Assembly: GCF_014596525.1 (NCBI RefSeq)
Contig: NZ_MSJP01000008.1
Span: forward strand, 124,001-188,000
Reading direction: 5' to 3'
Origin: Streptomyces sp. CBMA291
GTDB lineage: Bacteria > Actinomycetota > Actinomycetes > Streptomycetales > Streptomycetaceae
DNA length: 64,000 nt
The notes under the pieces were generated by a model. It was not told where the DNA came from and did no database searches. It worked only from the letters and a program-made list of their open reading frames with translations. Every line of letters begins with the position of its first letter. Position 1 is the stretch's first letter. Made by a program: the position numbers and the translations under genes. This document shows positions 8,827-18,431 of this stretch, piece after piece.

Positions 8827-10209
8827 CTACGCCGCGTACATCTCCATCCGCGCGCCGAACTCCCTCACCACCGGCTCCCCCGCGTAAGGCGCGAGGCGTT
8901 CGCGCAGGTCGTCCAGGTACTCCGTGCCCCGCGAGGAGCGCAGGGTGCCCAGGAGTTCGAGGGCCTCCGTGCCCGTCCGGCAGGCCTGTTCGACCTCGCG
9001 CTGCTGGACGCGGGCCGTGGCGAGGAGGGCCAGGCCGATCGCCCGGCGGCGGACCCGGGTCTTCGGGTGCCCGGCGATCGACTGCTCCGCCGCCCGCGCC
9101 GCCGCCTCCGCCTGCCCCAGGTCCCGGTGGCAGTGGGCCAGTTCGTCCGCCAGATAGGCCCCGTCGAAGTGCGCGATCCACGAGGGGTCGTCGCCCGCCG
9201 CCGGGTCGGCCCGCTCCAGCGCCTCCTCGGCCCGGCCCGCCGCCGTCTCGAAGGCGCGGACGTCCCCGAGGAGCGCGTGCCCGCGCGCCTCCGCCGCGTG
9301 GAACATCGCCTCCGCGCGCGGCGGCACCTTCCCCCGCGCACCCTCCTGCGCCGCCCTCGCCAACTGCGCGATTTCCCGGGGGGTGCCGAGCTGCGCGGCG
9401 AGATGGCTCATCGAGGCGGCGAGGACATAGCCGCCGTAGCCCCGGTCGCCCGCCGCCTGCGCCATCCGCAGCGCCTGGATGTAGTACCGCTGCGCGAGCC
9501 CCGGTTCGCCGGTGTCCACCGCCATGTACCCGGCCAGCTCGGTGAGCCGGGCGACCGCCGCGAACAACTGGCGCCCGATCGCCTCCCGGTACGAGCCGGA
9601 CAGCATCCCCGCCACCACGCTGTTGAGGTAGTGGACCACCACCGGCCGCACGTGCCCGCTGCCGAACCGCCGGTCGAGGTCGACGAGCGAGTCGGTCATC
9701 TCCCGTACGGCGGCCACGTCCGCCACCCCGACCCTGGCCCCCGCCATCCGCGCCACATGCGCGTCGGGGCCCGTGATCAGCCAGTCCCTGCTGGGCTCCA
9801 CGAGCGCCGACGCGGCCACCGAGGAGCCGGAGAGGAAGTCCCGCCGCCCCACGTCGCTCCGCCACAGCTCGCAGACCTGCTCGATCGCCCCCGGCACCGT
9901 CGGCGCGAACTGGAGCCCCACGCCCGCCGCGAGGTTCCGCCCGTTGGCCATGCCGACCTCGTCGATCGTGACCGTACGGCCCAGCTTGCGGCCGATGGCC
10001 TCGGCGATGACACCGGGCGCCCGGCCGCGCGGCTGCTGGCCGCGCAGCCAGCGCGCCACCGACGTCTTGTCGTACCGCAAGTCCAGGCCGCGCTCCGCGC
10101 CGACCATGTTCACCCTGCGGGCGAGGCCGGCGTTGGAGCACCCGGCTTCCTGGATGAGCGCCTGGAGCCGTTCGTTGAGCTGACGCGGAACGAGTGGCCT
10201 GGCTGCCAT
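8827..10209 (-). CDS. HTH-TPR transcriptional regulator
   Basis: 460 residues. The N-terminus (RQLNERLQALIQEAGCSNAG) with KTSVARWLRGQQPRGRAPGV is an XRE-like helix-turn-helix of the kind found in Streptomyces NsdA-type regulators. The remaining ~350 residues are helical with TPR-like repeats (for example AQRYYIQALRMAQAAGDRGY and LADELAHCHRDLGQAEAAAR). Proteins of this architecture influence sporulation and antibiotic production in Streptomyces; that is family knowledge and not evidence for this copy. It diverges from the primase-like gene across about 260 bp that should hold both promoters. Confidence 0.8.
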   Translation of the reverse strand: MAARPLVPRQLNERLQALIQEAGCSNAGLARRVNMVGAERGLDLRYDKTSVARWLRGQQPRGRAPGVIAEAIGRKLGRTVTIDEVGMANGRNLAAGVGLQFAPTVPGAIEQVCELWRSDVGRRDFLSGSSVAASALVEPSRDWLITGPDAHVARMAGARVGVADVAAVREMTDSLVDLDRRFGSGHVRPVVVHYLNSVVAGMLSGSYREAIGRQLFAAVARLTELAGYMAVDTGEPGLAQRYYIQALRMAQAAGDRGYGGYVLAASMSHLAAQLGTPREIAQLARAAQEGARGKVPPRAEAMFHAAEARGHALLGDVRAFETAAGRAEEALERADPAAGDDPSWIAHFDGAYLADELAHCHRDLGQAEAAARAAEQSIAGHPKTRVRRRAIGLALLATARVQQREVEQACRTGTEALELLGTLRSSRGTEYLDDLRERLAPYAGEPVVREFGARMEMYAA

Positions 10210-10473
10210 GAGTACCCCCTGAGCCCTGAGGAGATCACCGAGGAGAAATCACTGCCCGGTGGATATCCGGTCAATGCCGAAGTGAACACGCGAACCGGAC
10301 ACGCCGACGGCGGTCGCGCCGACGCCCCCTTCCCTCTCCGTACCCAGCACCGCCGCCCGCCCCTCCGCGCGCCCCCGCCCATGCTCCGATGCGCCCCGCG
10401 TGCGGGGCCCTTGCACCCGCCCCGTCCCGCGCCCCGCCCGTAACCCCGGCAGGTGGGGGGAGTTGTGCACGGC

Positions 10474-11160
10474 GTGGAAGAGACCATGGGAGTCAACGAG
10501 ACCGAGACCGCCGTGCACATCCCCGTCCAGCGCGGCGAGCAACTGCTCGACAGCGCCGTGCGCTACACGGAGGAGCGGCACTGGGACGTGGTTCCCGGGA
10601 CCTGGCTGGAAGCCGTCGACGGCGGAGAGCGCTGCTCCTGCGGTGCGCCGCGCTGCCCCGCGCCCGGCGCCCACCCCGTACGGCCCGACTGGTCGGCCCA
10701 GGCGACCGGCAGCGGTGTCGGCGCCCGGCGGATGTGGACCAAGCAGCCGGGCGCCTCGATCCTGCTGCCGACCGGCCGCGCCTTCGACGCGATCGAGGTC
10801 TCCGAGTCCGCCGGTTTCCTGGCGCTCGCCCGGATGGAGCGGATGGAGCTGCCGCTCGGCCCCGCCGCCTGCGCCCCGGACCGGCGGATGTACTTCTTCG
10901 TCCTGCCCGGCGCCGCCGCCAAGGTCCCCGATCTGATCCGCGCGCTCGGCTGGTCCCCCGCCTCGCTCGACCTCGCCACCCTCGGCGAGGGCCGTTACGT
11001 CGCCGCCCCGCCCACCCGGGTCGGCGGGCGCGGTGCCGTCCAGTGGGCGCGGCACCCCTCCGCCACCAACCGCTGGCTGCCCGAAGCGGAAGAGCTGGTC
11101 AGCGCCCTGGCCTACGCGTGTGGCCGGGAAGCGGCGGACGCGCGGGGCCGGAAGGCTTGA
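10474..11160 (+). CDS. Short primase-polymerase-like (PF09250-type) regulator protein
   Basis: 228 residues from GTG 10474 (VEETMGVNETE); other in-frame starts are GTG 10453, GTG 10465 and ATG 10486. The motif RCSCGAPRCPAPGAHPVRPDW is the zinc-site-like signature of the N-terminal domain of bifunctional primase/polymerases, and TKQPGASILLPTGRAFDAIEV is the next conserved block. The acidic DxD pair expected there reads DAIEV, so catalysis is doubtful. No helicase domain follows. It is probably a non-catalytic relative with a regulatory or DNA-binding role; this is inference. Confidence 0.7.
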   Translation: MEETMGVNETETAVHIPVQRGEQLLDSAVRYTEERHWDVVPGTWLEAVDGGERCSCGAPRCPAPGAHPVRPDWSAQATGSGVGARRMWTKQPGASILLPTGRAFDAIEVSESAGFLALARMERMELPLGPAACAPDRRMYFFVLPGAAAKVPDLIRALGWSPASLDLATLGEGRYVAAPPTRVGGRGAVQWARHPSATNRWLPEAEELVSALAYACGREAADARGRKA

Positions 11161-11234
11161 TCCAGGAGAGTGAGATGTTTCACCCGTAGGGTGGTACCCA
11201 TACGTGACGGGGACCACCGAAAGGGTGACGCACC

Positions 11235-12077
11235 ATGCCTGACCAGGCATTTGACGAAACGTTCGGCGCGGCGGGGGCCGCGCGGCAAGGCGGAGCGGTG
11301 CCCGCCGTCCGGGTCGAAGGACTCTGGAAGCGTTTCGGCCAGCAGATCGCGGTGAACGGGATCGACCTGACCCTGCCCGCAGGCAAGTTCATCGGTCTCG
11401 TCGGGCCCAACGGTGCCGGCAAGACCACCACTCTCTCCATGATCACCGGACTGCTCCGGCCCGACCACGGACGCATCCTGGTCGCCGGGCACGACGTGTG
11501 GGCCGACCCCGAGTCCGTCGCCCAGGTCAAGGCCCGGATCGGCGTCCTTCCCGAGGGCCTGCGGCTCTTCGAGCGCCTCTCGGGCCGTGAGCTGCTCGCC
11601 TACAGCGGGCGGCTGCGGGGGCTGCCCGGCGCCGAGGTCGACAAGCGGGCCGCGCAGCTCCTCGACGTCCTCGGTCTGACCGGCTCGCAGAACAAGCTGG
11701 TCGTCGACTACTCGACCGGTATGCGGAAGAAGATCGGCCTGGCGGCGGCGCTGCTGCACAACCCGGAGGTCCTCTTCCTCGACGAGCCCTTCGAGGGCGT
11801 CGACCCGGTCTCGGCGCAGACCATCCGGGGCGTCCTGGAGCGGTACACCTCCTCCGGCGCCACCGTCGTCTTCTCCAGCCACGTCATGGAACTGGTCGAG
11901 TCGCTCTGCGACTGGGTCGCCGTGATGGCCGCCGGGCAGATCCGCGCCCAGGGCCCGCTCGAACAGGTGCGGGGCGACGCGCCCTCGCTCCAGGCCGCCT
12001 TCCTCGAACTGGTCGGCGCGCAGGGCAGTGACGCCGGGGCCTCGCTGGACTGGCTGGGCGGCGGGACGCAGCGATGA
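11235..12077 (+). CDS. ABC transporter ATP-binding protein
   Basis: 280 residues. Walker A GPNGAGKTTT, Q-loop region RIGVLPEGLRLFERL, signature DYSTGMRKKIGLAAAL, Walker B EVLFLDEPFEGVDP and H-loop VVFSSHVMEL are all present, so this is an active-looking ABC ATPase of the ABC-2/CcmA type. The C-terminal ~30 residues are a variable tail. It overlaps the permease gene by four bases (ATGA), giving a two-gene exporter operon. The substrate is unknown. Confidence 0.93.
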   Translation: MPDQAFDETFGAAGAARQGGAVPAVRVEGLWKRFGQQIAVNGIDLTLPAGKFIGLVGPNGAGKTTTLSMITGLLRPDHGRILVAGHDVWADPESVAQVKARIGVLPEGLRLFERLSGRELLAYSGRLRGLPGAEVDKRAAQLLDVLGLTGSQNKLVVDYSTGMRKKIGLAAALLHNPEVLFLDEPFEGVDPVSAQTIRGVLERYTSSGATVVFSSHVMELVESLCDWVAVMAAGQIRAQGPLEQVRGDAPSLQAAFLELVGAQGSDAGASLDWLGGGTQR

Positions 12078-13711
12078 CCGTCACCACCCCCGCCCCGGCC
12101 GCCGCACCGGCCGCCGGGTCCTCGCTCACCTCGGTCTTCGTCCGGCTGAAGCTGACGCTGCTGCGCAACGGGCTGCGCCAGTCCGGCGGGCGTACGGCCG
12201 CGTACATCGTCACGATCGTCTTCGGCGCGCTCTTCGTGGCGGGCACGGTGCTGGGCTTCGTCCTGCTGCGGGGCCACGCCGACGCCGGCACGGTCGCCGT
12301 GCTCCTCGTCGGGGTGCTCGCGCTGTCCTGGGCGGTGATGCCGCTGTTCATCCCCAGCGGTGACGAGACCCTCGATCCCTCGCGGCTCGTGATGCTGCCG
12401 CTGCGGCCCCGGCCGCTGGTCCGGGCCCTGCTCGTGGCCTCGCTCGTCGGCGTGGGCCCGGTCCTCACCCTGTTCCTCGCGGTCGGCGCGGTCCTCGCCC
12501 TCGCCCAGGGCGCGGCGGCGGTGGTCTTCGCGGTGCTCGCGGTGCCGCTGGTGACGCTGACCTGTGTGGCGCTGTCCCGGGCGGTGGCCGCCGCGAACAT
12601 CCGGCTGCTGACCTCCCGCAAGGGCCGGGACCTGGCGCTGCTCAGCGGTGTGGTGATCGCGGTCGGCATGCAGTTCGTGAACCTCGGCGCCCAGCAGCTG
12701 GGCCGGGCCGGGAGCCTGGAGTCCCTGGAGCCCGCGGCCGAGGTCGTCGGCTGGCTGCCGCCGGCCTCCGCGATCGGGGCGGTGGAGTCGGCGGGCCGGG
12801 GCGAGTACGCGGTGGCGGTGGCCCGGCTGCTGCTCACGGCTGCGGCGCTCGCGGCGCTCGTGTACTGGTGGCAGCGGAGCCTGGTGCGGCTGATGGTGGA
12901 GCCGGACGGTTCCACCATCGGTGCCGCGTCGGACGCGGGCCGGGAGAAGTCCGCCGGTCCGGGGCGGCTCGGCGGGCTGCTTCCCGAGGGGCGTACGGGC
13001 GCGGTCATGGAGCGCAGCCTGCGGTACATCTGGCGGGATCCGAAGACGAAGGCGGCGTGGGTGACCTCGCTCGCGGTCGGTCTGATCCTGCCGCTGTTCA
13101 ACGCCTTCCAGGGCGGGGGCTCGCTCTACTTCGCGTGCTTCGCCTCGTTCATGCTCGGCATCCAGATGTACAACCAGTTCGGTCAGGACACCTCGGCGTT
13201 CTGGATGGTGGCGCAGACCATCGCCACGAAGGCCGACGCGTACGCCGAACTCCGGGCGCGGGCCCTGGCGTTGCTCACGGTCACCCTGCCGTACACGGTC
13301 TTCGTGATGGTGGTGACGGGTGCGGTCATCGGCGACTGGACGGAGCTGGCGCCCGCGCTCGGCATGGCGCTCGCGCTGCTCGGGGCGATGATGGCGTCGG
13401 GTGCGGTGGCCTCGGCGAACTTCCCGTACTCGATTCCGCAGGACAGCGGTTACAAGAACGTGGCGCCGGGGCAGGGCGGGCTCGCCTGGATCTCGATCAT
13501 GGGCGGCATGGTGGTGAGCGCGCTGCTGTGCGCGCCGGTCATCGCGTTCCTGATCTATCTGCACGTCGCCGACCTGGAGGGGCTGCTGTGGCTGCTGCTT
13601 CCGGCGGGCGCGCTGTACGGCGTGCTGGTCGGCTGGGCGGGTCTGAAGGTGGCGGCTCCGCGTGCGGCGCGGCGCCTGCCGGAGATCCTGGCGGCGGTCA
13701 GCAAGGGCTAG
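12074..13711 (+). CDS. ABC transporter permease, ABC-2 type
   Basis: 545 residues, translationally coupled to the ATPase. About twelve hydrophobic segments are visible, for example AAYIVTIVFGALFVAGTVLG, VAVLLVGVLALSWAVMPLFI and the C-terminal LLWLLLPAGALYGVLVGWAG. A cytoplasmic loop near residues 280-315 contains DAGREKSAGPGRLG. It would pair with the preceding ATPase as an exporter in the cytoplasmic membrane. A strong bidirectional terminator follows within 35 bp. Confidence 0.9.
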   Translation: MTVTTPAPAAAPAAGSSLTSVFVRLKLTLLRNGLRQSGGRTAAYIVTIVFGALFVAGTVLGFVLLRGHADAGTVAVLLVGVLALSWAVMPLFIPSGDETLDPSRLVMLPLRPRPLVRALLVASLVGVGPVLTLFLAVGAVLALAQGAAAVVFAVLAVPLVTLTCVALSRAVAAANIRLLTSRKGRDLALLSGVVIAVGMQFVNLGAQQLGRAGSLESLEPAAEVVGWLPPASAIGAVESAGRGEYAVAVARLLLTAAALAALVYWWQRSLVRLMVEPDGSTIGAASDAGREKSAGPGRLGGLLPEGRTGAVMERSLRYIWRDPKTKAAWVTSLAVGLILPLFNAFQGGGSLYFACFASFMLGIQMYNQFGQDTSAFWMVAQTIATKADAYAELRARALALLTVTLPYTVFVMVVTGAVIGDWTELAPALGMALALLGAMMASGAVASANFPYSIPQDSGYKNVAPGQGGLAWISIMGGMVVSALLCAPVIAFLIYLHVADLEGLLWLLLPAGALYGVLVGWAGLKVAAPRAARRLPEILAAVSKG

Positions 13712-13741
13712 GGCCTGGCACGGTCGCGTGCACGGATGCGT

Positions 13742-13782
13742 GAAGAGGCGGCGGTGACCGGATCGGTCACCGCCGCCTCTTC
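13742..13782. terminator. Bidirectional terminator hairpin
   Basis: A perfect 19-bp inverted repeat begins GAAGAGGCGGCGGTGACCG, with a three-base loop. It lies between the convergent permease and DUF11-protein genes. Confidence 0.85.
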
Positions 13783-13796
13783 CCGTTCCGGACCGC

Positions 13797-16700
13797 TCAG
13801 CGGCCTTCGTACCCCCCGTCTCCGTGACCGTCTCCGTATCCGCCCTCGGGTCCGCCGTCGCCCGGGGTGACGGGGACGGTGACGCGGGCGGGGGGTGAGG
13901 TGACGCTCAGACCGGTGGTGCCGGTGCCGTGGGCGGTGGCGATGTTGGCGAGGTAGCCGCGCCGGGCGTCCTCCTCGGTGAGGGTGTGGGGGGTGGCGGT
14001 GCAGATGGTGGACGCGCCGGGGGCGAGGGAGGCGGTCGGGCAGGTGACGGGGCCCGCGACGGGGTCGACGACCCGGATGTCGTGGAGGGCGCCGTCGCCG
14101 GTGTTGGTGACGGTCAGGGTCCAGTGGACGATGTCGCCGGGGTCGTTGCGGCCGTCGCCGTCGGTGTCGGTGACCTCGGCGGTCTTCCCGAGGGCGAGCG
14201 AGTCGCCCGGGGCGGGGGCCGTCCCGGTGGTGAGGACGGCGCGGGCGGGCGCGGAGACGACCTCGGTCCCGGCGTCGTTCCGGGCGGTGGCGGTCGCCGT
14301 GTTGACGACCTCGCCCGCCTGGGCGTCGGCCTCGGTGACGGTGTACGTGGCCGTGCAGGTCACCGTGGCGCCCGCGTCGAGGGTGGTCGCCGGGCAGTCT
14401 GCGACCGGGCGGGTTCCGGTGCCGGTGAAGGCGGTGTCGTCGACGGTCAGACCGGTCAGGGCGGTCTCGCCGGTGTTCTCCACCCGATAGGTGTACGTGA
14501 CCTCGTCGCCGGTCGTCGCCGTCTCGGGCGCCACCGACTTGGCGAGGCTCAGGGACGAGGTGGCGACCCGGACGGTGGCCTCGGCCTCGTGGGAGGTGAC
14601 CGGGGCTCCGTCGTCGTCGCGGGCGGCGGTGGCGATCGCGGTGTTGACGATGCCGCCCGCCGCGATGTCGGCCTTCGTCACCTCGTAGACGGCCGTGCAC
14701 TCCGTCTCCTTGCCGGGCGCGATCTCCGCTGCGGGGCAGGTCACGGCGGGCGGGGTACCGGTGCCGGTGAAGGCGGTGTCCTTGACGGTGACGCCGTGCA
14801 GGGTGACCCCGCCGGTGTTGCGCACGGTGTAGGCGTAACGAACGGTGTCGCCCTCGCCCGTGACCACGTCCGGGTCGGCGGTCTTGTCGAGGCTGAGGGA
14901 GGCCGTGGGCCGGGCGGTGACGGTGACGACGGAGGAGTCCGAGTAGATCGTCACCCCGCTCGGGTTGGTCGCCGAGGCGACGGCGTCGTTGGTGAGGGAG
15001 CCCGCGTCGATGTCCGCCTGAGTCACCTCGTACGTCGAGGTGCACTCGGTCGACGCGCCGGGCGCGAGGGTGGACTGCTCGCAGTGGACGAGCGGGCGTC
15101 CCCCGGTGCCGCTGAAGTGGATCTCGACGATCGCCGTATCGGTGAGGGTGGTGGCGCCGGTGTTGGTGATGTGGAAGTGGTACGTCACCGTGTCCCCGGC
15201 GGCGTCGATCTCGGTGGGCTCCGCCGTCTTCGTCAGTGTCAGGGCGGATTGCGCCGGGGCGGTGAGGACCTGGGTGGCGTCGCCGGACCGGACGGCGAGC
15301 CCGTCGGGGGCGGTGCCGGTAGCGTGCGCGGTGTTGGACACCGTGCCTTGTTCGATGTCGGCCTGGACGAGGGTGTACGTGCCCTGGCAGACCACGGTCT
15401 CGCCGGGCGCCAGTGGTTCCGTCTGCTCCGGGCAGGTGATCTCGGGTACGGTGCCGCGACCGGTGAACTCGGTCTCGGTGATGCCGATGCCGCTCATGCT
15501 GGTGTTGCCGGTGTTGCGTACCTGGTAGGTGTACGTGATCACGCGGCCGACGGTGAAGCTCGCGCTGTCGTCCGGCGTCGCCTGCTTGGTCAGGCTGAGC
15601 CGCGCGTCGAAGAGGGCCTCGAAGTGGGTCTTGGCGTCGGCGCTGCGGACTTCGGTGCCGTTCTGCCAGGCGGTGGCATGCGCGGTGTTGTCCACATGCT
15701 TCCGGTCGATGTCGGCTTGGACGGCGGTGTAGGCGACGGTGCAGGTGAGGTGTTCGCCGGGGGCGAGGGTGCGGTCGGAGCCGGGCGGGCAGACGAGCGG
15801 TCCGGGCTGTCCGTGGCCGGTGAACGCGGTGTCGACGATGTCCGCGTTGGTGACGGTGGTGTTGCCGGTGTTGGTGAGGATGAAGGTGTAGGTGACCGGG
15901 GCTCCGGCGTGGTCGACCGCGTTCGGGCTGACGGACTTGGCGAGCGTGATCGCCGGGGCACGGACGGCGGTGACGTGCGCCGACGCCTGCGGTGACTCGG
16001 CTGAGGCGCCGATGGCGTCGCGCGCCTTCGCGGTGGCCGCGTTGTCGATGCCGCCCGCGTCGATGTCCGCCTGGGTCGCCTCGTAGACGACCGTGCAGTC
16101 CGTGGCGGCGCCCGGGGCGAGGGTGGTCTGCTCGCAGGTGGCCGCCGGGAGGTCGCCGGTGCCGGTGAAGCCGTGCTCGGTGACGCCCACCTCGTGAAGC
16201 CCGGCGAGACCGGTGTTGGTGACGCGGTAGGTGTAGGTGACGTCCTGCCCGGCGGCGGTGACGGTCTCGGGGCTCACGGACTTGGTGAGACCGATCTCCG
16301 GCGAGGGCTGCACGGTGCCGACGGTGACCGCGTCGTCGGCGCCGACCGGGTTGCCGAGGCTGTCGTTCCCTTCGACCCGGGCGCTGTTGACGAGTGGCCC
16401 GCCGCCGAGTTCCGTCTGGGTGACGGTGTGGGTGAGGGTCGCGCAGGTGGCCTCGTGCGCGGGCAGCAGCCCGCCGTCCGGCAGTGCGCAGGCGAGGGGA
16501 CCGGGCTGCTGGGAGTCGGTGAGGGTGAGCGCGGGCACCGAGGTCTCCCCGGTGTTGTGCACGGTCAGGGTGTACGTGACGACCTGGCCGGGCTTGTCGA
16601 CGACGAGCGGGCTTGCCTGTTTGACCAGTTCGAGGCCACCGGTGCCGCGCGCGGTGTTGGTGACCGTGCAGGTGTAGGCGCCACCGGACCGGGGCAGGGC

Positions 16701-17885
16701 GAGCGTCCAGGAACCGGCCCCGCCGGTCAGCGGCACGGTGGCGCCGCTCGCGTCGTTCACACAGGCGGCGGAGGTGTCGTAGAGCCTGGGGTCCGGTGCC
16801 AGGTCGCTCCCGGCGAGCCGGTCGGTCACCTGGTACGTGTGGGCCGGGGCGACGCTCACCGGGCCGGTCTCGGCGCGGGTCCCGCCCCGGGTGTCGGTGC
16901 CGGTGGTGGTCGCCCCGGCCAGCTCCTCGCCGCCGGAGCCGCGCAGGCTCACCCGGAACTGGTCGAGCGGGGTGTTGCGGCCCTTGACCCGCTTGACGAC
17001 GTTGACGGTGCTCGCCGAGGCGGCCACGCACTGGGCGCCGTCGGAGAAGAGCGTCCCCGGGCTCTGCGGGAGGGCGGTGGCGGTCCGGGTGGCGAGATCC
17101 ACCCGGTAGAGCACGCCGGAGGTGGCCGCGTGCACGTACAGGGAGGTGCCGTCGGTGAAGCTGCTGCGGGTGTCGGCCTTGCCGATCCCGCCGGGCATCC
17201 CGGTCATCTCGCCGAGGAAGGTCCGGGTCTTGGTGGCGGGGTCGAAGTAGATCAGCCACGGGAGACTGATGCCGGTCAGGTCCACGACCCCGTAGAAGCC
17301 GGTCCCCGACGGGCCGTTCATGTACGTCCAGTCGCCGAGGGCGCGGTACTGGCTCCCCGGGTAGCCGAGCATGTCCCTGCCGAGGACCTGTCCGTAGGTC
17401 GGCGAGCCCGGCACCAGGTCGATCTCCGACCAGACGGAGGGCAGGCTGCCGAGCAGCCACAGGTGCCCGTGGGCGTCGAAGTCGCCGCTGGTGTCGCCGC
17501 CGCTGCTGGTGTAGCCGACCCGGGTGGTCCGGCCGGAGCTGTCGATCCGGACGATGGCGGAGGCGTTCGTGCCGTAGAAGTAGCCGTCCAGGGTGTTGAA
17601 GCCGACGGTGTCCAGGGGGATGTTGACGCTCCCCACGACGGTCGGGGCACCGGTCGCGGAGTCGACCCGCACGATGTCGTACGGTGGCGCTCCGCTGTCC
17701 GAGGTCCGGAAGAGATAGCCGGTGCGGGTCCCCGGCGGACCGGGGCAGTCCCACTCCCCCTGCGCGGCCACCGGCGCCCCCGAGGCGACGAGCACCGCTC
17801 CGACCAGGGCGAGCAGCGCCACCCAGAGCCGGAGCAGCCCACGCCGTCGTGGTACGCGACCGAACGCCCCCTGACGTCTCGCCAT
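13797..17885 (-). CDS. Large secreted surface protein with DUF11-type repeats
   Basis: 1362 residues. A Sec signal peptide (LRLWVALLALVGAVLVASG ... AAQG, about residues 17-42) precedes an N-terminal DUF6923-like domain of about 220 residues with repeated YFYGTNASAIVRID/TRVGY-type strands, probably a beta-propeller. Eight repeats of about 115 residues follow, each with a VTYTYRVTNTG-like motif and usually a FTGTG/LAPG/CTVVY series, typical of DUF11 or DUF7507 Ig-like domains. The C-terminus is a Gly-rich tail (GGYGDGHGDGGYEGR) with no LPXTG motif and no membrane span. ATG 17885 has GAGAGGAA upstream. A hyphal surface or matrix role is inference. Confidence 0.85.
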   Translation of the reverse strand: MARRQGAFGRVPRRRGLLRLWVALLALVGAVLVASGAPVAAQGEWDCPGPPGTRTGYLFRTSDSGAPPYDIVRVDSATGAPTVVGSVNIPLDTVGFNTLDGYFYGTNASAIVRIDSSGRTTRVGYTSSGGDTSGDFDAHGHLWLLGSLPSVWSEIDLVPGSPTYGQVLGRDMLGYPGSQYRALGDWTYMNGPSGTGFYGVVDLTGISLPWLIYFDPATKTRTFLGEMTGMPGGIGKADTRSSFTDGTSLYVHAATSGVLYRVDLATRTATALPQSPGTLFSDGAQCVAASASTVNVVKRVKGRNTPLDQFRVSLRGSGGEELAGATTTGTDTRGGTRAETGPVSVAPAHTYQVTDRLAGSDLAPDPRLYDTSAACVNDASGATVPLTGGAGSWTLALPRSGGAYTCTVTNTARGTGGLELVKQASPLVVDKPGQVVTYTLTVHNTGETSVPALTLTDSQQPGPLACALPDGGLLPAHEATCATLTHTVTQTELGGGPLVNSARVEGNDSLGNPVGADDAVTVGTVQPSPEIGLTKSVSPETVTAAGQDVTYTYRVTNTGLAGLHEVGVTEHGFTGTGDLPAATCEQTTLAPGAATDCTVVYEATQADIDAGGIDNAATAKARDAIGASAESPQASAHVTAVRAPAITLAKSVSPNAVDHAGAPVTYTFILTNTGNTTVTNADIVDTAFTGHGQPGPLVCPPGSDRTLAPGEHLTCTVAYTAVQADIDRKHVDNTAHATAWQNGTEVRSADAKTHFEALFDARLSLTKQATPDDSASFTVGRVITYTYQVRNTGNTSMSGIGITETEFTGRGTVPEITCPEQTEPLAPGETVVCQGTYTLVQADIEQGTVSNTAHATGTAPDGLAVRSGDATQVLTAPAQSALTLTKTAEPTEIDAAGDTVTYHFHITNTGATTLTDTAIVEIHFSGTGGRPLVHCEQSTLAPGASTECTSTYEVTQADIDAGSLTNDAVASATNPSGVTIYSDSSVVTVTARPTASLSLDKTADPDVVTGEGDTVRYAYTVRNTGGVTLHGVTVKDTAFTGTGTPPAVTCPAAEIAPGKETECTAVYEVTKADIAAGGIVNTAIATAARDDDGAPVTSHEAEATVRVATSSLSLAKSVAPETATTGDEVTYTYRVENTGETALTGLTVDDTAFTGTGTRPVADCPATTLDAGATVTCTATYTVTEADAQAGEVVNTATATARNDAGTEVVSAPARAVLTTGTAPAPGDSLALGKTAEVTDTDGDGRNDPGDIVHWTLTVTNTGDGALHDIRVVDPVAGPVTCPTASLAPGASTICTATPHTLTEEDARRGYLANIATAHGTGTTGLSVTSPPARVTVPVTPGDGGPEGGYGDGHGDGGYEGR

Positions 17886-18092
17886 CCGAACGGTTCCTCT
17901 CGTGCACATCGAAGCGCGGGCGTCTGCCACGGTGCACGGGAGGAACGGGGATCATCGAAGACACATCGAACCGGCCCTCGAAAATTCTTCGCAATTAAGT
18001 CGAACGGGCCATCGGGCGCCGGGGCCGCCGCACGACGGGGCGGGCAGGGCGGGGCCGGTCAGGGCGGGCCGGTCGAGGTGCTCGTGTGCCGG

Positions 18093-18431
18093 TCAGCCCT
18101 TGAAGAGGTCGAGGGCCGTCCTGACCGCCTCCAGGAGGGGCTGTCCGATCGTCCCGACGCCGACGGCGACGGTTTCGAGGGCCCGCAGCGACCGGCGGCG
18201 GACCGCCGGAGCGACGGAAGCGCCCTCCGCGAGGGCGGGCAGGGCCTCGTCGATGGAGTCCCGGTACCCCGCCGGGACCTCGCCGCGCAGGGCCCGCGCG
18301 AGACCGGCGACGAGCGCCTCGGCCTGCTCCGGGGTGAGTCCGGGGGCATGGTGGTGGTGGACGATGCCGGTGTGGCCGTCGCCGCCGTTGATGTTGACCA
18401 CGTCCCCGAAGTGCTGGTTCCCGCCCGTCAT
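18093..18431 (-). CDS. Small helical protein with an N-terminal homotypic motif shared with the upstream gene
   Basis: 112 residues. The first ~30 residues contain HFGDVVNINGGDGHTGIV followed by HHHH. The rest is helical (GLTPEQAEALVAGLARALRG, then SLRALETVAVGVGTIGQPLL), like effector-associated helical domains. Its ATG overlaps the stop of the DUF6232-like gene. The N-terminal motif matches the C-terminus of that upstream protein at 13 of 18 positions, which suggests that the two gene products interact through it. I do not recognise a catalytic function. Confidence 0.75.
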   Translation of the reverse strand: MTGGNQHFGDVVNINGGDGHTGIVHHHHAPGLTPEQAEALVAGLARALRGEVPAGYRDSIDEALPALAEGASVAPAVRRRSLRALETVAVGVGTIGQPLLEAVRTALDLFKG

